Source: Gambelia wislizenii (lineage: Eukaryota > Chordata > Lepidosauria > Squamata > Crotaphytidae). Taken from it: a stretch of DNA of 64,000 nucleotides. Shown here one piece after another: positions 34,501 through 46,500 of the stretch; positions within the stretch are counted from its first letter, which is position 1, and each line of letters starts with the position of its first letter. The stretch covers positions 217,604,645 through 217,668,644 of the forward strand of contig JAUMIR010000005.1 of the NCBI GenBank assembly GCA_030847615.1, read 5' to 3'. Made by a program: the position numbers and the translations under genes. A model generated the notes under the pieces. The model did no database searches. It had not been told where the DNA came from and worked only from the letters and a program-made list of their open reading frames with translations.

Positions 34501-37500
34501 CTGGATCTATGGAACTGTTGACTTACTATTCAGCAGTTGATTTAATGTGTATGCTCTAGTAAAGATTGCCAATAAGATTCAGGCCTTAATCTGTATTCTT
34601 CCCTGCTCACATTCCATCTCCATAGTGTTTTGACGTACAAGAGGAAGTGTTAGCTACTCCCTTAAGACATTTATGGGGACAATGATTTGCTTATTGGTGG
34701 TTGGGAATCAAGACATTTGCCTATGCATTTCATAACATCATTCACATAATTTCAGCATTGTACCCCCAGACAAAGTTTTAAAAATTTCAGAGCTTGGCAA
34801 AATTATGGTGTTGTTGTTTAAAAAAAACCCACTGTAAATCCCCCAGGCAGCATGTAGTCAAAACAGTAACATTTGTATTCAAGAAATAACTTTCTTTTAC
34901 CTGTGAATTCTGATAGAATTGATCCCTCTCTAAGGCCAAGGAATTTGGCTCACCTATGGTGACACTGTATTTCTTGGTTAAACAGGGCAGCTTTGTTATG
35001 CTTCTGTCTGGGATTTTCAAAGAGTGTGAAATAAGTAAAAGTTAGAAGCAACAAGGAAGCTGTTGGGAAAGACATAGTCTCACCTTCCCTCCCATGTATA
35101 AACAGATTTGGAAAGTATACTAGCAGATGACTTGCCATTTATCCAATAACATCATATATAATTACAACAGGTGCAACAAATGGAAACCAGATTTACCTGG
35201 CCAATTTCCACTTAGTCATAATCTTTTTTCCCCTTCCCAAACCCCCATGTCTCAACTTCACAGTCTGAGTAAAATTAGACATAATTATTTGATTGCATGG
35301 AAAGTCATCACCCTGGATCCATTCATCTTGATTTTTTATTTCTCCTTGGTTGACTATTTATAAATGATAAACAAATGGGTGCAGCCATAATTAAACTGTG
35401 TTGACAGGTTATAAATAAAGGTTGGCCAGTCAGTTGTTTTGCACAGAGATGAAGAAGAATGCAGGAATAGCAGCGTTTTAATTTCCCCTGAATAAACTGG
35501 GAAGAAGTAAAAAGTGTGGCCTAGGGGAAGGGTCAGGAACTCGGAACAAATGCTCAGCTCTAGAATTATGAAGGCACACACAAGTAAATAACATGACATG
35601 GCAATAAATCAGGTATAAAATAACAGCCTCATGGTTCTTTACACAGCAGCGCAAGAATACTCAGGTCAGAGGAGCTGATAGCATCAGTGGGCAGGATTCT
35701 CAACTAAATTAGAGTGCAATCCTATGCATGTTTACACAGATGCAAGTCCCACTGTGTTCAGTGGGGCTTATTCCCAGGAAAGTGCACACAGACTTACGAC
35801 CTTAAATGGAGATGTAAAGAATGGCACTCATTGCAATGGTTGCCCCCACCCATCAAATTGGACGTACTGTGATACTGGCTGTGCTTCAAATTCCTATTGC
35901 TTTCAGTGAAATGACCTTCATTTGTCATGATGGAGCAGCATGATTCTCAGATAGTTTTATACTGAACCTCCTTAATGGAAGAAAAGTCTCCCATCCCAAA
36001 TAAGCATAACTAAGGTTTGGTTTGCATGGAGGCATTACGGTAGGTCAAGGGTGAGAAATCTCAGCTCTTGGTTTTCCAATCCTGCCCTCCTGGGGTCAAA
36101 ATCTGGCCCTCAGGGTTTCCCTAGATGGCCACACTCCCTTCTCCATGACACCATCACTTGGTGGCTTTCTAGCTTTCATATGGTTTTTCATCATTCTTCA
36201 AGATTGAAATGTCTCTCTGAGGGCCTAGTTACTGACAGTAATCTTTTTTTTTTTTTTAGTCTCTAAAATTAGCTGATCTTTTGAGCCATGCTGGTTTACT
36301 TTTGGCCCTGCTCACTGGAATCCTGCCTCTCTTGAACACCTCTCTACAATGAATTCAAATCTTTTACTGTAAGAGGTTTTCCACCCTTGCCTCATTTATA
36401 TCTATGCCTACCAGAATTCTCTTTGTCATAAGATGAATTTTGACATAGTGCAATTTTGGCATCAGCTGTGGTATTGTGAATGGTGGGATAATCCCCATGT
36501 TAACTTTAAACACACACAAAGTTTCTCTCTCTGAAAGGAACGCTACTCTGCACATGTTTAGAAATACTGTCAAAAAAGAATGCATTTTTTGTTCCTTGGT
36601 GGTAGCATTCTGTATGTCATCAGAGATCTTCAGCTTTAGGTGCAATTGTATTTATAATTAAAAATGCAAAACTATTCTTGGGTTTTGGTCCAACCCAGAA
36701 GGGCTGGATATGTTAATGCCCTTCCCCAAGTAATTTCCTTTAGAAGATCTGTCTCAAACTTAGATATTAAATGTGTGTATGTGTTGACTCTTTAGCACAG
36801 AAGATTCCTTATGTTATGGCAAAATATGCAAAGCATCAGACTCTGTTTTTACAGAAGTCTGTTCCAACTCCAGTGAGAACTCTTTCCACTGACTTTGGTG
36901 GTCCCTGAAACAGTCCCAGGGGCTTATGTGCTCTGGCTCTTATAAATTTAATCCTAGTTTAACAGTTCATATTTTCCATGGAATGGCTCTTGTTTTGCTT
37001 CCAAGCTGGTGAGAGAAGAATTAGCCCTCTAGCCCTTCTCCACTGAGGCCTGAAGCACATTTTGAGGCAAGAGTTGGCACCAGAGACTACATATGGCAGG
37101 GGTGGCACAAACTGTGACTCTCCGGATATTTGGTGACTGTTAGCCATAATCAGCATAGCCAATAGTGAGGGATGAAGGGAGCTGAAGTCCAACCAAAGAC
37201 TGCAGTTACTCATCCCTGATGTGTGGGAAAGAGGACTGTGGGTAGACCTATCTCTGGGGTGGGGGGAACCCACCATCCACATTTTGTGGTATAACAGAAT
37301 ACAGAATTCTCTATGTGTGTATATTTCTGATGTTCCATATATTTAGTTCACCCTCCACTCTGTTACACCAATCTGGAGTTGCTGCAATCTGTAGTCAGCA
37401 CATCCTAAGGGTGCCAGATTGGAGAAAGCTGATCTAGTCCATAATTTTACAAGGATTCAGCTCTGTGCTTCTGAGCTTCAATTAGATGGTTTAACTGAGC

Positions 37501-40500
37501 AGCTAACTATTCCACTGGGACTCTGTTTTTGCCTTTTTGATTCCTTCCTGTCTGCCTTTTAAGAAGACTAGCAAGAAAATAGATCCAGGAAGATGTCAGG
37601 AAGCAATCTTTCCCCAAAAGTGTTGTTTGTGGAGCTTCAATATTTTTTTTTCTTGATCTGCTGGAAAAAATCCTCTGTTTATTGGAGAGCTTTTCTTGCT
37701 TGCACAATGTTTCCAGGAAATCCACATAGGCTTGTGCCAGTGTTTATTAGGTTTAGAAGCAATGAAATAAGCAGATGAATGCTTTTAAAAAAGGGAAAGA
37801 TTTAGATTGGTTAAGACTCTCTTTCCAAAGGGCACACAATAGTTATCAACTACTCCCTCTTGTCTTTAGGATCCAGAGCACTATACAGTCAGACGTCCAT
37901 ATTTGCGGGTTTCACTTTTGTGGATTTGATTATTCACGGATTATTTGCTGCCACTTCTGGTGCTGCCCTATGCCATTTTTAATAGGGACTGCAAGCCTTG
38001 CAAGAATGAGAGACTACGAACAAAGCTTGTAAGTCCCTATTAAAAATGGCGTAGGGCATAAGAGGAGGTGGCTGCAAGCCCACCAGCCACCTGCTTCTGC
38101 CTTGCAAAGGAACCCTGACGTCAAGGGCATCCACAGCGGGTTGAATCTGTGGATCGTACTTTTTGTGTGTGTGTTAAATATGGTTTGGGGGACAGCTAGA
38201 GTTATCTGCAGTTTTTCCACTTTTGCAGGGATCCTGTACCCCTAACCCCAACAAATGTGGAGGGACAACTGTATTGCACCTGATAATTTATCTGAAATCT
38301 GAAAGTTTTATGTTATGCCTTTCAGTTAGGGCAAAAGGGCCCTAATTTCAAGATGTGGAGTGGCTTAGTATTACAGTCCATGTGAAAATTATAGGTAAAG
38401 TGAATTGTACATGTAGTGTGTGCATTGTGAACAGTGTGTGCATTGTTGGAAATGTGTCAGAATGATAGCAAGTAACCTGGAAATGACAGACATGTTGATC
38501 CTGGATGAGCTTGGGCATCTTGCTGCTGTCTGAACAATTCTAAGTAACTACTTGTTTGATATGTAGAATGCAACAGATCCTATCTGATCTTGGAAATTAA
38601 GCAGGTCAAGCCTAGTTAGTACTTGGAAAGGAGAGCACTAAGGATACCAGATGTTACAGGCTATATTCAGAAGAAGGCAATGGCAAATCTCCTCTGAATA
38701 AATCTTGCCAAAGAAAATGCTATGCTAGGATCACCCTAAGCTGGAATTGATTTCAAGGCACATAACAACAACAACAACTTGAAAGTTACTCTTTATTCTC
38801 CCATTCTTAGAGAAGTAGGTCAGATTAAGAGAAAGAGAGAGATCAGGCTGACAGGGGTAGATGCCCATGGAATCTTTCTGATCCCTAGCAGCACACTTGA
38901 ATCCATAAAAGCCAGCGTGAGGTGCTTCTGCAATCATCTGGGTTTTTTTTTTTTAATTGTAGTATGGATTTTCAGAAACTACAAATGCATGTTTTTCCAT
39001 TTCCCCCGTACTACAAGTATCTAGAGTAGTAATTTCTGTTTTATAGCTATAAGCTCAGCAAGAATCTACTGCACTCTGCTGCCATAAATACCAAATATGC
39101 TCACATGCATGTGAAGGTGGTAAATTACTGTGTTGGAACCTCCCTGCAGAGCCATGTTGGTTGAGTGGCACATAGGAGCCTAATTTGTGCAGGAAGAGTG
39201 GAGCTTCAGGAATGTTTAGTGTAGTTAGTGTTTATATCTTCTGGAGGGGGGGTTGTAAATATATACACCTGAAAGGGGTATAAATAGTAAGAATGTCGGA
39301 TCCTGGTTAGATTGGAGTTGGACTTGGGAGGTTCAGTCTTATCAGAGCCATAAAACTCGTTGATTAACCTTGGACTAATTACGTTCTTTCAGCCTAACCT
39401 ACTTCACAAGATTATCATGAGGATAAAAGGAGGTTGTGGTGAAGGAGAGCAATGTATGCCACCTTGAGTTCATTGGAGACAAGGTGGAATATAAATGATG
39501 ATGGTACTGATAATGGTGATGGTGATGATAAATGCAAACAGTATGTTTGCCCCAGAAGATTCTTCCTCCTTCAATGTATGACTTTGGTTTTCTGAGTGTT
39601 GTAATAGGCCAATGACTAGAGAAGAGCAACAACAGTGAGACTATTTGCTTTGCTTCAGGTGGATAACAAAAGACAAGATTTGGAAATTGAAGACACTGAA
39701 GGACTTGATGCCAACAAGCTGAGTCGCTTTGTCCGGGTCAACGAACTCCGTTGGGTGACCGAGTACAACCCTATGGTAACAAAGGACTTCTCTAAAGCCT
39801 ACTGGGGTTAGGGCTTCCAGTGCATTTGCTTTCTGAGTTCACACTTTCAATCTGAGAGAGCAAACCCCACAAATTTAGAATTACTGTATATACACTCATG
39901 TATAAGTCTAGAAATTTTAGTTGTAAAATCAACCCAAAAAACTTGGATCAGTTTATGCATGGGTCAATGTAAGTACAGTACTGTACCTTAACTCTAATCA
40001 AAAAAGGAACCATTCCCTTCTCTAAATAGAGTGGTGAAAGGCAAGAGCTTAGTCCATCCTGGGAGAACCTAAAAGAAGTACTGATCCCTTTTACTCTCTC
40101 TATTGTGGCACCACTTCTGACCTTTTTGAACACCTGGGCAGGAAAATGGTGGCAGCAGTGGCTGTCTGGTGCTCCCCCTCAAAGGAGCACTGAGAGAGTA
40201 GAGGGAGTTGGTGCTTCTTTTAGGTTCTTTTGGGATGGACTAAGTTCTTGCCTTTCACCACTCTATTCAGAGAAGGAGGTAATTTCTTTTTTGATAAGAG
40301 TTACTGCTGCATCTTAACTTTTATCAAAAAAAGGAACTATCCCCTTCTCTGAGTAGGGTGGTGAAAGGTCTTTTTGAATGCCTGGATGGGAAAATGGCTG
40401 CAGTGGCAGCCAAGGTGACTGTCCCTGAGGTGGCACTGGCACTTTCCCCTCTCCTCAGAATGACTCCTGACTTATCTATGGGTCATATCAAAATCCATAA

Positions 40501-43500
40501 TCTTGGCCCCAAGCCTGCCCTCGACTTGTACATGAGGTTGACTTATACATGAGTACATATTTGAATCTGTCTGCTTACTTTGCTTCCAGTTTTGTGGTGT
40601 TGTCCTGAATGAGGAATGTAGAAGGCCTTCATATAGAGCTGTGCTAATCCTGGAACTGAGGGAGATCTTAAATCAGCTGAGGACACCATCTAAGCCAAAT
40701 GTACCTGATCATTCACATGCTGTGGCCTACTAGACATTACACAATCTCCCTCCATTCTTCCTTTGTGTTGTTTCAAACAGGCAGCAAACTCCTTTGTATA
40801 TACTCCTCCTTTGTGGCTGAGGAGTGGGGTATAAATACAATAAATAATAATAATAATAATACTTATACTTGTGACATACTTGGTAGTCTACCATAATGGA
40901 CTGTGAGCCTGTCTGCACTGCAGAAATACAGCAGTTTGACACCACTTTAACCACCTTAGTTCTGTCCTGTGGAATCATGGTATTTATAGTTTGGTGGGGC
41001 ACCAGAGTTCGCTAATAGAAAAAGCTAAATATGTCACAAAACTACAAATATCAGGATTCCATAGGATAGAACTATGGTGGATAAAGTGGTGTCAAACTGC
41101 TGTATTTCTGCAATTTAGACAGGCCCTGTGTTCAGCTTAGTAGGTCACAATTTGTATAGGACTGTTATGGTACCTATATTTGGAGTAGGGTGGCACTAGG
41201 CAAAAGACAAAGTTGGAGGCAGAGGCCACCCATGGGTCCTGCGTGCATAGGGGACTCACTGCAAAATGGCTGGTTGAGCCCCCTACTGTTTGGCCTATGA
41301 GCTGCAAGCATCTGGAGGCTGTGCTCAGGAATACAACAATACCCGTGCCACTGTAGAAGTAAACATGGCCCCCATAATGTTATTTTTAATGCATGTTCAG
41401 ATTAATAGATAACTGTCTCTTGGCTGTCTGTTGGTGAAGAACACATCTCTTGCTGAGATTATTTCCAAGATTCATGATAGCTAGACATGGCTGATCCACA
41501 GATCAGCAGGCATGAATTCATCTTTTTTTTTTTTTTTTTGGTTAGACAGTCTTCCACTTTTCTTGCATTTCCTACTTGCTGCTTCTGTCTTGCCATCTTC
41601 TGTGGACTAAGGAGCTCGACGGTCGTAGTACTCCGGACCTCCCACAGTGCCAAAGTCCCAGTGCTCTCAGCCTGGAAGGCTCTTTGAGAAATGTACTCAA
41701 TGACCTCTTCTTGTTCATTCTGGAATCCTCTCACACTTTCCTCTTTTTCATAGAAAAATTGGCAGCATTTGACACCAAGACAGTCTCTTGCTCTCTTTTG
41801 GTTGTGTGTGTGTGGTGCATGGGGGGGGGCAGATCAGCTGCCGGCTCTCCAGGACTCTGTTTGGTTTGTGGGAGCGGCTGCTGCCATCCAGGAAGTGGGG
41901 GGAAGAGAAGGGGGAAGGAAAAGTCAGATGACAAATTATCCACCAACTGGAGACTAGGCAAAGAAACCATTGGCAGTATCTGCTGCCCTGAGGTGCTTCA
42001 CAGAGATCTAGTGTGTGCTGCTGTTCAGTTGTTGCATCTCCAAGTGATACATCGAGAAAGTTTTGGGTCTTCTTTTTGTGTCAGCCTTTGGCGTGCTTGG
42101 CCTTGCAGCTTTTAACCCAAACACAGTAAAAATTACTTTCAGATGTTTCCAGGTGTTTGCTCTGTTTTTATACATGATGATAACTGTAGTGTGAGGGAAG
42201 GGAACACATATGTGGGTTCATTTTTCAATGTTAATGCCTTCATTGGTCTGTCAGTTCCTAAGTTTCACATTCGGGACAGCCCTTTACACACTTCCCAACA
42301 TTTCACAGATGAAAACTGGAACATGTGAGGCCAATTATTGTTAATGATTAGCAATTATTATTAAATTCATGGTTAAAATAAAGAATTAAACAATTCTTTC
42401 AAAAGAACCAACTGAAATATAGAATTTCACTAAAATAAAAAATGTATACATACAGTGATAAAGAAAAAAAATCTGAATTATTAAGGAGCAATGACAACTG
42501 AAATCCTATGCACACTGATTTGGGAGTAAATCAAACTGAGTGCTTCATTCCAAACAAACAAGCAAGCATACATATGACTGGTCAGCAAATATCTAAGTAA
42601 CATGACAGCAAAATTTAAATATTCAAAGGGATCTTGTAGCACCTTTCAGACTAAGTGAGAGAAAGAAGTTGGAGTACAAGCTTTTGTAGCCTTAATCTAT
42701 GAAGCAGATTTAGGGGAAATCCACACAGCACAAATAATCCAGTTTCAAACTGGATTATTTGAATAGCTCCTTCCAATGGATTCTTGGGGTTTGTAGTTTT
42801 ACAAGGTCTTCAGCCTTCTCTGACAGAGAGAAAAGACAAAAATTTACTCCAGCAAATTAAAAATAGGTTGGCCACAGTCACCCAGAGGACCTTCTCCACC
42901 ATTGCTCCCAGGACATTTTCAGACACGTCTTACCGTGCTAGAATCGAGCAGGAGAGCTTTGGCGCTGCCATACGGCAGGAACTCCATTTCAGACAATGAC
43001 GTCCCTCTGGCAAAATTGTCCATGTCACTTCCGTTTAGGATTGGAGGCGGCTGCACCATATTTCGCCAAATTTTATTCACGGAAGTTCTCCGTGAATAAA
43101 ATATGGCGCGGCCGCCTCCAATCCTAAACGGAAGTGACACGGACAATTTCACCAGAGGGATGGCATCATCCGAAATGGAGTCCCTGCTGTGCAACAGTGC
43201 CAAAGCTCTCCCGCTTGATTCTAGTGCGGTAAGACGTGTCTGAAAATGTCCCCAGACTGTGGAATGGCCTGCTGGAGAAGATCCATCATCTTGAAGAAGG
43301 CTATTAAGATGGATCTCTTCTGGCAGGCCTTCCCAGATTAGGTTAAATGTTCAGCTGCCATTTTATATGCCATTTTACATTTCACTATTTTTAAGTCTAT
43401 GATCTTTTTTATTTGAGTTTTTAACATTTGTATTATATTTACATTATTTCAAGTGTGAAGTTATTTATAATGATGGAAAATGTTTAAAGGTGCTGTTTTA

Positions 43501-46500
43501 ATATTTGTATTGGAATGTTCCGGTGTTTGTATGATGTTTGCCACCCTGATCCTGATGGGAGAGGCGGGATACAAATAAATCTTCTTCTTCTTCTTCTTCT
43601 TCTTCTTCTTCTTCTTCTTCTTCTCTGACAAAGAGTGCTAGTGCCTCACCAAACTACAAATCCCAGGATTCCATAGGAAGGAGCCATGCAAATAATCCAG
43701 TTTCAACCTGGATCGTTTCTCTAGTGTGGATGTCCCCTAAATCTACAAAAGCTTATGCCCCAACTTCTTTCAGTTAGTCTCAAAGGTGCTACAAGACTCC
43801 TTTGCATACTGATATTCCAGACTATCAGAGCTATATCTTTGAGCAATATTTAAGACAAATACAGGGGTTCAATTAACATTCTAGGATCTCAAATATCATT
43901 TGTAGAAAGTCACAGTTGAAAATCAGATTTGAGGAATGTAGGAAGCTGCCTTATACTGAGCCAGAGCACTGGTTCATCTACCTCAGTTAGTGGTGGCTGA
44001 TGGTTTTCATGCCAATGAATTTGTTTTAGGTTTGTATAAACTTTAAAGGAGGTGTTCAGGGTGCTGACCACTAGCCCCTGGATAGGTTCAGCTTCTTGGA
44101 TAGCTCCCTTAAAGTTTGGACTAAAACTTGGACGCCGATTACACGACAGTTTTTATCACAGGGAAAAACAGGATTTCCTGATCCTGAGTTCGTCCCTTGT
44201 TGTTTACACGATTTGTCACTGGATGAACAATATCCCAGGATTGTTTTTTATACGACAACCTTTCCTGTGACAAAAGCAAGATCCCAAGACATAGTATCCC
44301 GTGGGTTTCTTTGTTTACACAGGAAAAGGTTCTGGGATTTTTGTTTTTGGCTGTCAGTCAAGGATGCAATTACTCGTTTTTTCACAACCTCAGTGACGTA
44401 CTTCCTTTAGAGTTTCCTGCCACGAGCGATGCTATTGGCTGTCAGAAATGTTTGTTCAAGCTTCTGCATTGGTCAGAGAAGGAGGGCAAAGGAAACCCCC
44501 TCTGCACAATTTCATTTAAAAAAAAATCCCCTGATGGGCTTGCCACAGAGGTTAATGCCAAAAAAAAATGTAAAAATCCATGTAAATGGAGAATGCCGGC
44601 ACAGCCACACAAGGCATTTAAAAGCACAAGCCTCATAAGTCAAAAGCAGAGGTGAACGGGGAGACCGAGCTGGACAGGGAGAGAATCTATTTAAAGGAAA
44701 CAAGCTTCCGCCTAGCTCCGTTTACATGGCTGTAAATCCACAGAGGTTACTGCAAAATAAAATTTGTCTGTCTTTAAGAACCCACAAGAATCACTCTTTA
44801 AAACCAGGAGCTGTAGGCTGTATTTTAGAGGAAGGAACTTTTAAAGCCACCTAGGCGCCTTGTGCGCACACGCACACATGCCTGCTTTGCTTTCAGCTGA
44901 GAGGGAAGAGAGTGGTTTGCAATCTACTGAGGGACACACACACACCCGTGCGCCTGGAGGAAAGATCAGGAGGGGAAAAGAAGCCGAGTGGTTGGCAGTG
45001 AGAGAATACATTTAAAAAATACACGTCCCTTTAAAAGGAAGATTGATGGCACAGGCGAACGGGGAGCCCCAAGTTTGGCAGTAAGAGAATCCATTTAAAA
45101 ACACAAGCCTTCATGCATGGGATGGGGAGGGTGACTGACCCCTCCTTCTCTGAACTCTGAGCCTGCCCCTGGCCACCTCAATTTCTGGCCATCACCTACT
45201 CCCGAGATACTTTGTCCCAACCTGTTCACATATCTGATTTTCCACAACCTCCCGAGACTTTTTTAAAAACACGGGACAAACCATGGGACAGAATGTCCCA
45301 CAGGTTGAGGGATAAAAGGTGGGGCCCCTTCCAAAAAGCTTGAGACTGTCACGCAGGACATGTGAACTACCAAGGATCAATACGAATTCATCTCACTAAA
45401 TTTTCATCGTGTAAACGGCACCTTAGAGTGCATTTACTGCCCCACTGACCTTGGAGCAACCAGCTACCACTGCACTGGTACTTTCTTCCTTCCAAGTATT
45501 AACCAAGCCCAGCCTTGCCTAGCTTCCAAAACTAGAAAAGATCAGGTTTATTTAGGGCAGTAAAGCCAAGTAGGCTGCAAATCTGCAAATCCTGCAAAAT
45601 GCTGGTGGAAACAAGTTTCAAAGATCAATCTTTCACCTTTTTGAATTCCACTAGCAGTTTGGGTCCTGGGTTTATATTTTAAAATTTGACCTAAATGTTA
45701 GTGAAGCAGTCAGCCCTCTTGACACTTTGTGTAAGCCTATAGTGAATGCTTTCTATTTTCTTATACCAATCTCAATATGTAGGCATTGTATGTAGTGGCA
45801 ATGGGAGCGAAGCCAAAAGTATACCGTTCCTTTCTCTGTGAATTGGTCTCTATCTCTTTTTGTGTGTTTAGAAGTTAGAAAAAAGATTCCTGTTTTATAG
45901 GATTCAGGCCATCACTCTATTAGTAATTCTAAAAACTTTTTAGAACTTTTAAAAGTTCTAAAAAAGAAACCCCTTTCATAAAAAAACAAACAAAAAGGAA
46001 TCCAGTAGTACCGTTGCGACAAACTGAAGACATTTCTAGCATGAACTTTTGTGAACGCAGTCCATTTCATCAGATGCATGAAAACATGCGCCCATGAAAG
46101 CTTATGCTATGAGAAATTTCTTCTTTCTAGTTAGTCTCAAAAGTGCTACTGGATTCCTTTATGTCTGATGAATATTTATTTGAACAATAATACAATGGGC
46201 CCTTGGTATCCACTGGGGTTTAGTTCTAGGACCCCCTGCGGATACTAAAATCTGTGGATGCTCAAGTCCTATTATATAAAATGGCATCCCTTACATAAAA
46301 TGGTGAACAGTAAGGTTTGCTGTTTGGAATATTTTTTTAAAAAAAATATTTTCAAGCCATGGTTGGTTGAATCTGTGGATAAAGAAGGAGGGCAGATTGT
46401 AATTTTAAAAAACCCTTTATGTTTGAGAATGTTCAAATTGGTGTTCTTTTCAATAGCAACACTAAGAAGAATGTGCAGCATGTGTGTAGCAATGCATAAA

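Larger units (their letters stand above)
42712..43738. mobile_element. Nest level 2: hAT-like MITE B, split by a LINE
   Basis: Left arm AGGGGAAATCCACAC, AATAATCCAGTTTCAAACTG, TTTGTAGTTTT. Right arm CCTCACCAAACTACAAATCC, AATAATCCAGTTTCAACC, GTGTGGATGTCCCCT. Because host A is itself palindromic, the exact edges are ambiguous by a few bases. Confidence 0.8.
42621..43843. mobile_element. Four-level nest, outermost: family A palindrome
   Basis: Left arm 42621-42711 (ATCTTGTAGCACCTTTCAGA, then AAGCTTTTGTAG). Right arm 43739-43843 (CTACAAAAGCTTATG, then AGTCTCAAAGGTGCTACAAG). The arms are complementary and belong to the family seen at 46003. A second MITE sits between them. Confidence 0.8.

Noticed and set aside
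38566..38700. 5S rRNA gene
   Set aside because: Only part of 5S is matched, with substitutions, and it is fused to a SINE body with an ACA-rich tail.
41576..42115. 179-codon plus frame
   Set aside because: No recognisable domain; low-complexity Gly/Cys and Trp stretches. It lies in the unexplained stretch and is treated as noncoding for now.
42919..43203. Frames on both strands over the 341-bp palindrome
   Set aside because: Self-complementary sequence gives mirrored frames automatically.
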